DNA of 64,000 nucleotides from Syngnathus acus (GCF_901709675.1 NC_051105.1:12076604-12140603); one strand, 5' to 3'. Numbered from the stretch's first letter, positions 1 through 11,460 are shown. The notes: a model not told the origin generated them from the letters alone. Numbers and translations are program-made.

Positions 1-339
1 TCCACTGTTCCACGGCCAGGACGAAAGCCACACTGCTCCTCCTGAATCCGAGGTTCGACTTCCCGACGGACCCTCCTCTCCAGCACCCCCGAATAGACCT
101 TACCAGGGAGGCTGAGGAGTGTGATTCCCCTGTAATTGGAACACACCCTCCGGTCCCCCTTCTTAAAGAGGGGAACCACCACCCCAGTCTGCCAATCCAG
201 AGGCACCGTCCCCGATGTCCACGCAATGTTGTAGAGGCGTGTCCGCCATGACAGCCCCACAACATCCAGAGCCTTTAAGAACTCCGGGCCGATCTCGTCC
301 ACCCCCGGGGCCTTGCCACCAAGGAGTTTTTTAACTACC

Positions 340-867
340 TCAGTGACTTCGACCCCAGAGATTGTCCGCCTCAGAGTCTCCAGGCCCTAATTCCTCAATG
401 GAAGGCGTGTAGGTGGAATTGAGGAGGTCTTCGAAGTATTCTCCCCACCGACTCACGACGTCCCGAGTCGAGGTCAGCAGCACGCCATCCCCACTGTAAA
501 CAGTGTTGACGTTGCACTGCTTCCCCCTCCTGAGACGCCGGATGGTGGACCAGAATTTCCTCGAAGCCGTCCGGACGTCATTCTCCTTGGCCTCGCCAAA
601 CTCCTCCCACGCCCGGGTCTTTGCCTCACCAACCGCCGAAGCCGCGTTCCGCTTGGCCATCCGGTACCTGTCAGCTGCCTCCGGAGTCCCGCAGGCCAAA
701 ACGGCCCGATAGGACTCCTTCTTCAGCTTGATGGCATCCCTTACCGCCGGTGTCCACCAGCGGGCTTCGGGGATTGCCGCCACGACAGGCACCAACGACC
801 TTACGGCCACAGCTCCGGTCGGCCGCCTCAGCAATGGAGGCGCGGAACATGGTCCACTCGGACTCAA
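340..867 (-). pseudogene. LINE linker between endonuclease and reverse transcriptase
   Basis: Second frame of the same LINE, with the typical stretch RRLRRGKQ and WGEYFEDLLNSTYTPSIEE that lies between endonuclease and reverse transcriptase. It stops at about 340. The first RT motifs (FKKGDRRVCSNYRGI and LLSLPGKVY) follow in a further frame at 1-339, so at least two frameshifts separate the pieces. I see no role outside the LINE. Confidence 0.75.
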
Positions 868-1564
868 TGTCCCCTGCCTCCCCCGGGACGTGGGAAAAGC
901 TCTGCCGGAGGTGGGAGTTGAAGCTCTTCCTGACAGGGGATTCTGCCAGACATTCCCAGCAGACCCTCACAGAGCGTTTGGGTCTGCCAGGTCGGACCGG
1001 CATCTTCCCCCACCATCGGAGCCAACCCACCACCAGGTGGTGATCAGTTGACTGCTCCGCCCCTCTCTTCGCCCGAGTGTCCAAAACATGCGGCCGCAAA
1101 TCCGATGACACGACTACAAAGTCGATCATCGAACTGCGGCCTAGGGTGTCCTGGTGCCAAGTGCACACATGGACACCCTTATGTTTGAACATGGTATTCA
1201 TTATAGAAAATCCGTGTCGAGCACAGAAGTCCAATAATAGAACACCGCTCGGGTTCAGATCGGGGGGGCCGTTCCTCCCAATCACGCCCTTCCAGGTCTC
1301 ACTGTCATTGCCCACGTGAGCATTGAAGTCACCCAGTAGAACAATGGAGTCCCCAGAAACAGCGCTCTCCAGCACTTCCTCCAGGGACCCCAAGAAGGGT
1401 GGGTACTCTGAGCTGCTGTTTGGTGCATAGACACAAACAACAGTCAGGACCCGTCCCCCCACCCGAAGGCGGAGGGAGGCTACCCTCTCGTTCACCGGGG
1501 TGAACCCCAATGCGCAGGCGCCCAGCTGGGGGGGGCAATAAGTATACCCACACCTGCTCGACAC
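671..1564 (-). pseudogene. LINE apurinic-type endonuclease fragment
   Basis: Open frame of about 297 codons carrying most of the endonuclease that nicks target DNA to start target-primed reverse transcription. Visible motifs are [10 protein letters not shown], the metal/active-site block [12 protein letters not shown], the DNA-contacting [15 protein letters not shown] and the catalytic TDHHLVV. The true N-terminal part (GTWNVTSL) lies in another frame upstream (about 1570-1730), so the domain is split by a frameshift near 1550. The C-terminal end runs into a frame break near 850, after which the linker continues in another frame down to about 340. There is no host context, only the rest of the same LINE. 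It cannot make a full product. Confidence 0.8.
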
Positions 1565-1775
1565 CTCTCACCGTGGGCAACTCCAGTACCGGAACCCAAA
1601 CTGTGTGTGGAGGCAAGTCCGACTATATCTAGTCGGAACTTTTCTGCCTCGCACACCAGTTCGGGCTCCTTTCCAGCCAGAGAGGTGACATTCCATGTCC
1701 CAAGAGCCAGCTTCTGCAGCCGGGGATTGGACCGCCAAGGTCCCTGCCTTTGGCCGCCGCCCAGCTCACAATGCA

Positions 1776-3611
1776 CCCGCAATTTGTATATTTTTAAAAT
1801 AAAAAAAAATCTGCATGGAGGTTTCTTGAATACTCCATCATATTGAGCAGGTGGCAGAGTTCTCAAAATTACTGCCTTTCCCTTTTTTTTGCTTTTCTCC
1901 CGTTCATGCCTGAATAATTTTGAGATCAGATGGAAAACTGAATATCCACCTCCCAGTGCCCTTGAATGGAGACTCTCAGCAAAATGTGTGAACTCAGAAT
2001 GCTCTCTAAATATGTTTACTGGACACGGCTGCTTTATGGATTTTACCACTGATTCCTCGAGATCCTACTATGGTGCCAATAGTGCTAACCCTAGTTTAAC
2101 AACCAACTGTGAAGTAATTTCAGAAAATGCCGAATGTTATCAAGTTATGTCACAAACGTTCTACCATAAATAAAGCATGAAAAATTATTTATATTTCGTA
2201 TATTTGTCAAAATAGTCATTTTGTTTAAGTGAAATCCTGGCGAGCAACAGACCCAGAAGTGTGACATATTTAAAGAAAAAGCCAGTAAAAAATCAACTCG
2301 AAAAGCAACAAACTATTTTAATGCCTCAAAATACTTTTGGCATAGCTTTCAATCATTGTGTGATGTCCTACCTGCTTATATCTATGCATAAGCATCTTTG
2401 TATTGCTGGTGCTTGTCGAGGGGGAAATGGGGAAAAAAAGTTCCCTTAGGCTACTGAAAATCATTACAAACCAGCGATTTGACGCATACTCAAAAGAAAA
2501 GCAATTGATGACCAGGAGCTAAACTGTTGATATGATTGTGAGCCACAAATATCGCCATTGAATTTGGCAATCTCTTGCTAACTTGACCGGTGTCCCCACT
2601 TAAGAGAGCACTCACAATAACATGTCCGTCCTGCTGTTTTCCGTGTCTTCATTTATAGTTATCATATAAGTTCACAACACCCTGCATTGTTCCCTGCGTA
2701 TTTGAAGGTTTATAATTTGCCGTAACATCGGTACTATTTTTGATGAGCATGCCTGCCTTTAACAGTTTGGTAGCATTTAGTTAGCCTATGTTCGTTCTTT
2801 AATCGATTATTTTACATGCCAGTTTTGCGTAGAACAACAGCTTGTAATAAACAACTTTTTTGTAAGAACCTTTTGCCTCTTGGATAAGTGGTTGTCAAGT
2901 GCCCTACCACAACAGAATTTTGAATGTAATAATGAGAACATGGCTGTGTGCCACAGGAGTTGGTTTCCCTCCTACATAGCAGTCAGACTGAGGGTCAGCC
3001 TGAGGCACCAAGCATAGACGAGAAAGTCAACCTTCACTTTATAGCTTTTGTGAACGTTTTTAATACGCTACACATATTTAAAAAATGATGATAATTTTTG
3101 CAAACCCTTTATCATCAGCAAAACGGTTGAGAAAACAGAGGTCTTCGAAAGGTTTGAAAAAAAAAACCCACTCAACACCGGCGTAAAATTCGTTTGCTTT
3201 GCAAGAATGAAAAGGGTCCATTCATGTGCCCTATTCTGATTTTTTGGCCACTCAAACAACTGTTGGCCTAAATATGAGCAATGCATCGGCACACAGCGCC
3301 GAGGCATTTTGACGAATAACGTGATAACAATGGCTAAGAGCAGTGAATTGGACAACCCACAGTGCAGTGATTTCCAAAGATTACCACAGATTGACGAACA
3401 AAGGCGTTTTCATTGATAAGCACGTTGCTATCAGTCTGATTAAGAACCTGGCTCGGCGTGTTTAAACTGTTTTAGCCGTTAAAATAGAAACACAAGCTAT
3501 AATCATTTGAAACTTTTTAAAAAGAGGCATCAGAATCTCACATGTAAAGGCAAACCAGATATTTTTGTCTTGCCTTGTAATTCACTTGGTATGTATGGCC
3601 TTTGGTGTGTT

Positions 3612-3613
<2 letters not shown>
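1776..3613. other. AT-rich stretch, nothing recognised
   Basis: About 1.8 kb of AT-rich DNA with scattered homopolymers. I see no coding motif, RNA gene, long inverted repeat or known repeat family in it. The short open frames here lack any recognisable protein motif. Confidence 0.5.

Positions 3614-3672
<59 letters not shown>
3614..3672. repeat. (CT)n microsatellite
   Basis: Uninterrupted CT dinucleotide run of about 59 bp. It opens a spurious Leu/Ser frame on the plus strand. Confidence 0.97.
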
Positions 3673-3675
<3 letters not shown>

Positions 3676-3738
3676 CTGAAATCTCAATATGCCGGCCACT
3701 GTCTTGTTACAACTATGATTGATTGAGCAGGTCTGGCA

Positions 3739-4148
3739 GGCTGAGACCCCCAGCTCAGGTCATTTGTTAAACATTTATAGTTCATAATCCATCTGGTCTC
3801 ACCTATTCACATCCCAAGTAGTAATTCTTCATTTCCCTTTTGTATGTAAGTTTTTTTCTCCCTAGCTCTGATGGATTTTATAGTGTACGGTGCCTCTTGT
3901 TGGTCCTAATTGTGGGAATATGCACACGTTTATGATACTATGGTACATTTGTTGAGCTGTGTACCAGCAGGTGGCAGTAGAAGACCATGCATAGAGCTGT
4001 TGCTAAGTCATTGAGCATTTGCCATCTGTTGCCCAGCAAGCGTTCCCCGGAGATGCCAACAAATGGGAAGAAGACTTAATGCTTGTTCATCACCCTGATC
4101 CCATTTCACCTGTTCTCTTTCAATAAATTATCTTCACAGGTCTCAGCC
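3739..4148 (+). repeat. Candidate solo LTR or inverted-repeat-ended element
   Basis: An exact 10 bp inverted repeat, GGCTGAGACC at 3739-3748 and GGTCTCAGCC at 4139-4148, brackets about 410 bp. Near the right end is AATAAA (4122-4127), as expected of an LTR R region. I could not find a clear TG...CA edge or a target-site duplication, so a chance inverted repeat or a small DNA transposon is also possible. Confidence 0.3.
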
Positions 4149-4286
4149 CCTTTTCTGTTGGTGGCTTTCGAAATTACATTTTTAATCCAGGACGTAGAGC
4201 TCATTCCACCTTGAGGGTAGGAGAAAAGAAGATAATATTTTTGACCGTGAGCTCAGCAATAACGTGAATGACAATTTTCTAGTTTG

Positions 4287-4314
4287 AATAAATAAATAAA
4301 TAAATAAATAAATA
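4287..4314. repeat. (AATA)n microsatellite
   Basis: About seven copies of the tetranucleotide AATA. Confidence 0.9.
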
Positions 4315-4487
4315 CAATCTTTTAATAGGTATAATAAAGGTTCTGCAAAATCAATGATGCCTGCATTGTTGTCATTCTTGTTACTTGGCAAAATGCCTGT
4401 AGCTATGTAGGATTAATTACTTCTTTTAAAAATAGAAAGGAAAGAGGACAATAAAGTTCAAATTTGTCAGTAATGTTAAACAACAAG

Positions 4488-4529
4488 TGCCCCCCCCCCC
4501 CCACACACACACACACATACACACACACG
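4488..4529. repeat. Poly-C followed by (CA)n
   Basis: A run of about 13 C residues passes directly into an imperfect CA dinucleotide tract. Confidence 0.9.
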
Positions 4530-6107
4530 ATTTTGGACACCGAGAATATGCAATGTTTTGCTACATTGAATGCAGCAATCGGTATAGCAGAAGTCATTGA
4601 CTCATTTTTCACACTGATAATAATTCACAAACAAGATACATCTTTGCAGTCACTCAAGTGTGTGGAGGGGAAAAAGGAACATTAGGGGTGATTGGTAAAG
4701 AATGCAAAGCCAAACAATGGTACAGACAATATATGGATCCTCAAGTGATTTTGATAATATCCCCGGATAGACAATGGTCAAAGCTCTTTTCTTTGCCATG
4801 AAAGAATCCACTCTCAATTTGGTTTTGTAATCTCAATGGATGACTGACCTCTCTATGTGAGTGTTTCTTAGACAGAAATCAACAGGGAAAAAAGCTTTCG
4901 AGTGAAACAAGAGATGTATTTAATGAGAAAGTAAAGGCTGCTGCTGGAAAAGCGCTGCTCTTTCTTGCCAAGCCAGTGAGCGCATTCTTTGGTGAGTGTG
5001 TTTTCAGATCAAGAGGACAACAGTCAGAAGGCAAAAAGGCAAAGTTTTTGACAATCTTCAGAGTGTATACATACAGAATAAATCTTGTTACTTATAATAC
5101 TGGTACCATTAGGCTATATCTTGAGCGCTGCACGTAAAACCATCACATTTAAAGTATTCTGAGGTTAACGGTGGCTGCTATGCTATTCATGCAAGAACTA
5201 CTGCTATGTGCAGCTCCAAAGTGAGACAAATGGTTCTGGGTGGAGACTAATATTTATGGAGCAGAGCACTTATTGATAGTTGTTGGTAATCCTAACATTC
5301 ACCTATATATTTTCTATAGGGCCTGTCTTTATTGGAGCTGGTAGTATTTACGGTATGCCATCTGACTCAGTGCGAGGCAGGGTACACATTTTAGTGGTCT
5401 TCAGTCAATCGGAGTTAATCCTAATTGTGTTAAAGAAACAATCCTAATCCATCTGAACGTAATTATATTGGAGAGTTGTTACTTTCTCAAAAGAAAACTC
5501 CACAAAGCATCACTTAATTTAAATGCCTTTGATACAGGTTAAATTAAACAATCCTTATATAATGTACTGTGTTACCCATAAATTTTGATCATCACCAATA
5601 ATTTCAGTCTTTTGATCATCCGCTTAAGCAGCACAGGTGTTTCTTAAAATCTGTCAAGATAAATACCATTTAGCAGACCACCTGTGTTATGCAAAGGGAC
5701 TGGAAGAGTCCTTACCAGATGGCCTGTGCCACCACTTCTATCAGCCAATCCTCTCTTATCTCATCAAGAGCAGTGAATTCGACAAAATAAATTGTGAACA
5801 TGTTGAGAAGGCTACAATAATTCATAAGTTCTATTCAACTGACGTTCAAAGAGAGCAAAGTTACTCTAAGTCCATTTTCAGAGACAGGATCCACGATGGG
5901 GGGTCGAGGTGGTCTCTAAGTGCCTGCTCCACTTTATATCATCACCAAGTGGAGATCTCCTTGCAGTTTCCTTTTAATCTATTTTGCACACACCAATCTG
6001 CTGCATCTAATGTACATGCCTGCACACCTCTTTCTATGCTGAATTTAAAGGGAATGAGAGGAGCAGGTGAATGGCAAACAAGCGTTCCTTCCCAACATGG
6101 TTCAACT
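4530..6107. other. Unremarkable AT-rich stretch
   Basis: No repeat family, RNA gene or credible exon recognised. An open frame of 180 codons at 5637-6179 shows no domain and ends in a TG-rich tract, so I do not count it as a gene. Confidence 0.45.
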
Positions 6108-6152
6108 GTGTGCGTGCGCGTGTACGTGTGTGCACGTGTGTGCGTGTCTGAG
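6108..6152. repeat. Imperfect (TG)n tract
   Basis: TG/CG-interrupted dinucleotide repeat of about 45 bp. Confidence 0.85.
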
Positions 6153-6599
6153 GTTGTGGGGTGTCAAACATGGACATGATGTCGACTACATCTTCCGCAA
6201 GGGAAGCTCTTGCAATCTACTGGTATAAATGCACGTTGCGCACAAGCCCCAGCGAGTCAATATCTGCTTCCACAATGTGCCCTTCCACTGTCCTTATTTT
6301 AATGGAAATGAGGGGAGACACTTCGATTGGCTGGGATTGTGAAAAGTGTGCGATATAAATATGGGTTTAAAATGATTTGCATAAAAAAAAAATCATTGAA
6401 TTAGCGGGGACATGAATGATAAACCTTGTTAGCGCACGGGCTAAGATGAAGTGTAAATACGAATACACTATCACGAGCAATTCCAGTTAGAGAAAGCGCT
6501 GTGATGCATCTTGATAAAGATTTTACACCATTCATTTTGGTCAGGTATGAGGAAAAACTCAAATGTTAACATGGTCACTGTTGGTATGTATATCAATAT

Positions 6600-7310
6600 A
6601 TCATCCCGGATCACTTTTACCAGAGAAGAACTATTAAACATCGAACAGTCTTCCCCTGGTACTTTCTCTCCAGTTTTCTCTGACCCTGACTGTTTGTCGG
6701 AGATTTTAGCCGGAGCGGCGGCGCTATACAAGCTAGCATGCCGAAGACGGCGGCGTGGCAAGCGCGCCGGATCACTGGTGAAGCTGAGGCAGAGAGGGTT
6801 CCGTTCTCCCCTACCATCAATTCATCTGGCGAAAGTCCGCTTCCTGGCGAACAAGATGGACGAACTGCTGCTTCTCATCCCACGGAACCCGGACGTTAGC
6901 GGTTCCGCCGCCCTGTGCTTCACTGAATTGACCATGTCGTGCAGCTCCCTGGATTTAGGCTAATCCGTGACGATCGCAGCATGGAGCTCTCGGGAAAAGC
7001 AAAGGGAGGTGGTCTATGTTTCTATATTAATGAAAGTTGGTGTGCTGATGTCACGGTGTTGAAAGAGTCTTGCAGCCCTCTCCTAGAAACACTTTTCATA
7101 AACTGCCGGCCGTTTTATTCACCACGGAAGTTCTCCTCGTCATGGCGGCTGTTTACATTCCACCATACGCACGTGCGATCGAAGCCACGCAGCTGCTGGC
7201 TGATCAGGTAACAGACATGGAGAAAATACTACCAAACTCACTAATCATTGTTCTGGGTGATTTTAACAGGGCAAACCTCGCACACGAACTCCCCAAATAC
7301 ATACAGCCTC
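6600..7310 (+). pseudogene. Jockey/L2-type LINE endonuclease fragment
   Basis: Plus-strand remnant of a non-LTR retrotransposon ORF2. A short leader gives LANKMDELLLLIPRN and CFTELTM (normally an ETW-type motif), then after a frame change GGGLCFYINESWCADV and ETLFINCRPFYSPR, and after a second change VYIPPYARAIEA and LIIVLGDFNRANL. This is the order of an APE endonuclease up to its GDFN motif. It breaks off after LPKYIQ at about 7306, where a hAT transposase relic on the other strand begins. No reverse transcriptase follows. The family resembles, but is not identical to, the LINE at 26327-30345. Two frameshifts and the missing RT make it a dead fragment. Confidence 0.75.
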
Positions 7311-8003
7311 GAGAGAGGCATGTCTTTAATTTTCTGAATGATCTCGGTTTTGTTTTTGAAGTCCCAAAATAGGCACTCTGATATTTTAACGAATGAATCC
7401 TTCATGATGTATTCGCCATCGGTGAATGGTTTCCCGCGCTTTATTATCTCCCGGGCTGCAACAAAACTTGCAGCAGTTTGGCGATGCAATCCATTTCTTG
7501 AAACAGTTTTTTCGTTCCTCAAATTGCACGTTTCCTCTCAGTTCCAACTGGGTGATCGGCAGCAAATTTAGCATGCTTTAGCTGAAAATGTCGCTCCAAA
7601 TTGCTCTTCTTGTTATATTTGACTTCTCATTGCAAATCAAACATTCAGGCAATCCTTCAGCATTGGCAACGAAAGCAAATAGTTGAGTCCATTCTTTCTT
7701 AAACCCTCTGTTCTCATCAGCAATCTTTCTCTTTTTTCCTTTTGAGTCCATGGCCCGTCACTCACACACCTGTTTGTTTCCAACTCGCCTGTGCTGTGTC
7801 GCTTGCTATGACGCAATTTTGTGCCATTCTGAAATTTGGTATTTTTAATATATTTACAACTACATACATTTTCTACAGCATAAGAATGTTTTTTGTCATG
7901 ATTACCATCTAAAAACCATATTTAAAAAAACAAAACAAAACAAAACCCCATCTTTTTCCATTTTCTCTGGCTCTGGAGCCGCGGGTTGCCGACCCCTGGG
8001 TTA
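7311..8003 (-). pseudogene. hAT transposase N-terminal fragment (SCAND3/ZBED5-like)
   Basis: Minus-strand relic of a hAT DNA transposon. Its terminal sequence is at about 7980-8003 (minus-strand reading CAGGGGTCGGCAACC, a Charlie-like hAT end). The frame starts near 7752 with MDSKGKKRKIADENRGFK and continues through a BED-like zinc-finger block (ECLICNE ... RHFQLKHAKFA) and KPFTDGEYI, DSFVKISECLFWDFK, IQKIKDMPLS. It breaks at about 7311 against the LINE fragment. Frameshifts occur inside the zinc-finger region and near 7500. The catalytic domain and the other terminal repeat are absent. Related host-annotated genes in fish and mammals (SCAND3, ZBED5) derive from such transposases, but this copy is too damaged to be a domesticated gene. 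Confidence 0.75.
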
Positions 8004-8639
8004 GAGAATAGCTGTCAAACTTGGCCCAGTTCTGTCCAAATACATAATTTTGTGTTGTCCGCAAAGGCAAATCATGTGCATGGATATATTTCTTGATAAA
8101 ATATTAAAACTGAAAATTGTCTTCACTTTTAATAATAGTGTTGAGGTATTGTAAACATACTTTTTTACTAATTCCCCTTTTCTAATAAATTGAAAACTGA
8201 CGTTTTTTAATTGGGTTCTGATTTCAAAAGTAGTTGTCCATCAATTTGTTGTTTATTATAACAATGTGACACATGCATGCATTTACTCTGTATGGCACAG
8301 GTGTCAAACGCAAGGCCCGGGGGCCAGATATGGCCCGCCACATCATTTTATGTGGCCCGCGAAGACAAATGGTGCATCAAATTTGTGTCATTACTAGAAT
8401 TGCAAATCGTCTTCACTTTTTTTTTTTTTATAAATATTTGAGTGTGTCTGACTTCATAAGACCAAGTCGGGTTGTTATGATGCGTCTAGTGTGTTGGTGG
8501 AGTGCCCAGTGCATGTCACTTCTCACTGTCAACCCTCACCGCTGGCTAGCAGTATGCGAACGGGAGAGCCGAGTGCGTAAGTCTCTCCCTGCCAGTACAT
8601 AGCCTCTCTAACAGCAAGCCCTATGTAGTGCCTCCACGC

Positions 8640-8897
8640 GGCGACACATGGTAACTGGGTACAACACGGACCCAGGCTAAACTACAAGGGACTCGGAGGA
8701 GGTTTGGCCCCTAGACGTGCGGCACGCAGGCCCACCGGTGTGTGGACACGCCCTGGTGCCCACGAACCAGCCCCCAACTATGGGTTAAATAGTACCACTG
8801 CCCAGTGGGCTCCTCGGAAGAGGAATGGGCTAAGGGAGTCAACCCCTACAGAAAATCAATTTCCCCTTGGGTTGGTGTCAGGAAGGGCATCCGGCTG
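8640..8897 (+). repeat. LINE-like 3' UTR piece inside the hAT
   Basis: GC-rich stretch ending in GTCAGGAAGGGCATCCGGC, a phrase I associate with the 3' region of fish non-LTR retrotransposons. A matching tail (about 9290-9328, ending with GATGATGATGACC) appears beyond the next repeat, suggesting that the 8898-9290 repeat split this piece. Family not assigned. Confidence 0.45.
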
Positions 8898-9290
8898 TCA
8901 AGTCAAGTCAAGTCAAGTTTATTTGTATAGCCCTAAATCACAAGCAGTCTCAAAGGGCTTCACATAGACAAAAATTGACAATTATTCTCAAAGCATCCCC
9001 TGATCTTAAGCTCCCAAAAGGGCAAGGAAAAACTCAAAACCCCTGCCCGGGGAAAATGAGAAACCTTGAGAAGGGACCACAGATGGAAGGATCCCCCTTT
9101 CAGGATCACCAGGTTGTAATGGATGCAGAGAGGGCACAAATAATACATAATATGAAAATCAAAAGTGGATGTCCAAGTCAGAGCTGTAAAAAAGTTTTGC
9201 TCCAAAATTTTTCTCAGTATAGGACTCTCAACCACGAGATGGCCATGGACCGTCCCCGGTGGAAGAAAGCCATATTGAGAATCCAGTCCA
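8898..9290 (-). repeat. LINE-like 3' end with (GTCAA)n tail
   Basis: Begins with four to five copies of the pentamer GTCAA and then TTTATTTGTATAGCCC, the reverse of a common fish non-LTR 3' end. About 390 bp of non-coding sequence follows. Read on the minus strand this would be a 5'-truncated insertion ending in a short tandem tail. The source family is not identified. Confidence 0.5.
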
Positions 9291-9613
9291 ACCCAGCGGC
9301 GCCTGGAAAGCGGACTTTAAACCGATGATGATGACCAGTTTTTACTCGTCTGATTTGAAAACGAGTTATTTGTCAGTTTGTTTTGTAGCTTTTACTGTAT
9401 AAAATATGAGGTGCTCATACATTTATTTGGGTTGACAGTCATAACGGCCCTCCGAAAGAAGCTATGACTACAATGCGGCCTGCGAAAAAAAATATTTTGA
9501 CACCCCTGCTGTATGGGTTCACAGTAATAAATCCCCTTTGAGTGAAACCACAACTATGATGTGTCCCACTAGAAAAATGGAATTGAGAGTTGACAAGGGG
9601 AAAGACAGAGACA

Positions 9614-9616
<3 letters not shown>

Positions 9617-9655
<39 letters not shown>
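9617..9655. repeat. (GA)n microsatellite
   Basis: Uninterrupted GA dinucleotide run of about 38 bp just outside the hAT element. Confidence 0.95.
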
Positions 9656-9658
<3 letters not shown>

Positions 9659-9929
9659 AGAGTGTTATGGTTGATCATCAATTCATCCAATCAATCCATC
9701 AGCGTTCGACACTCACGGCATGAATACGCAAAATAAATATGGCTATATGTCATCCCTGACCATATGCTTTATGGAAGAGGACTGATTTAAGTTTTCTCTT
9801 AAACAATTAGAGCATGTCAGTCTTTTGAACGAAATCAAGCTACTTGAATCCATAGAACACGTGCCAAATTACTGACATTTCTACTAAAATCTGGGGACCA
9901 TAAATCAATTTTTGTTTTGGGGAAAATGT

Positions 9930-10262
9930 AATGTTAATGTAATGTTAATGTAATGTTAATGTAATGTTAATGTAAAAGGTAAAAAGAAAGGTAAAGACCC
10001 AATGATTGTCACACACACATCTGGGTGTGGTGAAATTTGTCTCTGCATTTAACCCATCCCCGAAGGGAGCAGTGAGCAGCAGCGGTGCCGCGCCTGGGAA
10101 TCATTTGGTGATCTAACCCCCCAACTCCAACCCTTAACGCTGAGTGCCAAGCCGGGAGGTGATGGGTCCCATTTTTGTAGTTTTTGGTATAACCTGGCCG
10201 GGGTTTGAACCCACAACCTTCCAGTCTCAGAGCGGACACTCTATCACTAGGACACTGAGCTG
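9930..10262 (-). mobile_element. tRNA-derived SINE, family 1, copy a
   Basis: Minus-strand SINE. The head (10262 downward) reads as a tRNA-like promoter with A box around CTAGTGATAGAGTGTCCG and B box GGTTTGAACCC seen in reverse at 10200-10212. The body and 3' part match four other copies in this window (16693, 24775, 27674, 56175). The 3' end passes into an 11 bp tandem tail (TAATGTTAATG repeated about four times, 9930-9975). It is transcribed by RNA polymerase III when active and mobilised by a LINE partner; the tail differs from the (CTTTAA)n tail of copies c and d. Confidence 0.85.
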
Positions 10263-10379
10263 ATAGTGATAGTACAGAGTATAGTGATGCTTGATCATAT
10301 AGTACTATTTAGTTTATCTGATTTTAAATTCACTTCTAAAGTTTAGGAAAAGCCAGCATAGTAAGGTTAAGACTGGGAA

Positions 10380-11460
10380 AATAAAATGTTAAGCAAGTGG
10401 AAGAATGCTGTCCATGACACTTTTGGGATGTGAGTGTCAAATGCTAGCTCATGGTCAGAGGTGAACTCTACTGCTTGGGGCAAGTGCAAAACAATCTAAA
10501 GCAGCTATATCACTAGAAACTTTGTCTCTGAGGTCATGGAAGCCAGGGACCATTACTTTGGTTTTATCAGAATTCAGTAGTACAGTGATCCCTCGTTTAT
10601 TGCAGGAGATGCGTTTCAGAAACACCAACAAAGATGCGTGAAATAAAAGCGGCATATGTACTTATTTATGTCTGTATTTATACACTATTGTATTGGACGA
10701 TATAGAACATTGTGTTTCTTGTTGACCGCGAGGGTGGCATGGGTGTATTGAAGTGTGGTTTACCTGTCAAGCAATACAAAGCATCACCCTTCTGGATTAA
10801 CACACTACACTAACATGGGGGATATCATGCCGAGCAAAACCAAAGTGAGTCGCGGTTGCGCATGAATCTCCTGTTGCATTGCGTTCCTTAAATAAAGGCT
10901 TTATAAACCGTCCCTCACACTTTTACGCTACATAAAGCTACCTTGTTCCCTAAATCACCATTCCTACACTGTTCTGCCCATGTATTGTAACTAAAAGAAC
11001 AAACACGTGATATTGTCACATTTCCCTCGCACGCGGACGGATGCTGCGCCTCCAGCGCTTGTCCTCAGTCACGTCCGCAGTGACATACATTGCTCACAGG
11101 TACGCCTTGCGCTATCAGTGCTCTCTGCCGCCACCTGTCCCTTGTTACCCGTATGTCAACGCCGTTCTCCCGTCACTCCTGGTCGGTTAGTCTAGCTTGC
11201 CATGAATTATATTTTCCATTAATTTCTTATAAAAACCCACAAAGTAGTGAAGCCGCAATAGGTGAAGCACAAAGTGGAGAGGGATTACTGTACTATTACT
11301 ATCATAATCAGTAATCCATCTTTTGATTTCTTTCAGGCATTCCTGAAGATTGGTTAACTGATTAATTTCCTCAGGTTTCATAAATAGTGGAGTTGTGTCA
11401 TCACCATAGCAGTATGCTGGTCCAAGTACAGACTACTTTGGGACACCATATTTATGATTA
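10380..11460 (-). pseudogene. LINE reverse-transcriptase fragment split by a MITE
   Basis: Two minus-strand blocks of one reverse transcriptase lie either side of the MITE at 10583-11290. The upstream block (11460-11293) gives SVLGP, YCYGDD (the YxDD polymerase motif with G for the usual A) and INQLTNLQECLKEIKRW. The downstream block (10580-10455) gives LNSDKTKVMVPG, DLRDKVSSDIAALD and stops. Between VPQ-SVLGP and YGDD about 50 residues of the normal palm are missing and there is a stop, so an internal deletion preceded or followed the MITE insertion. The family is distinct from the other three LINE types in the window. Confidence 0.75.
10583..11290. mobile_element. Pogo/Tigger-type MITE in a LINE fragment
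   Basis: 708 bp element with ends CAGTGATCCCTCG and GAGAGGGATTACTG, flanked on both sides by TA (10581-10582 and 11291-11292), the Tc1/mariner/pogo target duplication. No transposase frame. It interrupts the reverse-transcriptase fragment on the minus strand, so it is younger than that LINE copy. The same kind of end occurs at 38461 and 43678. Confidence 0.85.

Larger units (their letters stand above)
1..1775 (-). mobile_element. RTE-like LINE, 5' portion
   Basis: Non-LTR retrotransposon running on the minus strand and leaving the window at position 1. Read on the minus strand it gives, in order, the start of an APE-type endonuclease (GTWNVTSL at about 1715), the endonuclease core ([25 protein letters not shown] and STDHHLVV, about 1350-1020), a linker typical of fish LINEs often mis-annotated as craniofacial development protein 2-like, and the fingers/palm start of a reverse transcriptase (NYRGITLLSLPGKVYS at about 150, QCGFRPGRGT at about 20). 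Frame changes near 1550, 850 and 360 and a small in-frame loss near 1600 show a dead copy. The 5' edge is placed at about 1775, where the GC-rich LINE leader gives way to AT-rich DNA. The RTE assignment is from memory of the family and is less certain than the LINE call. Confidence 0.85.
8296..9508. mobile_element. Non-autonomous hAT element with 8 bp target duplication
   Basis: The ends CACAGGTGTCAAA (8296) and TTTGACACCCCTG (ending 9508) are near-perfect inverted repeats. They are flanked by the identical 8 bp CTGTATGG at 8288-8295 and 9509-9516, the hAT signature. The outer parts carry GGCCCG-rich sequence seen in many fish hATs. No transposase is present; the interior is filled with LINE-like 3' pieces (8640-9330), so the element acquired later insertions or is a chimera. 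It could only have moved with a transposase supplied elsewhere. Confidence 0.85.

Noticed and set aside
3507-3722. Plus-strand open frame rich in Leu-Ser
   Set aside because: Created by the (CT)n microsatellite.
5637-6179. 180-codon plus-strand open frame
   Set aside because: No recognisable domain, no splice or promoter context, and its end lies in a TG-rich tract.
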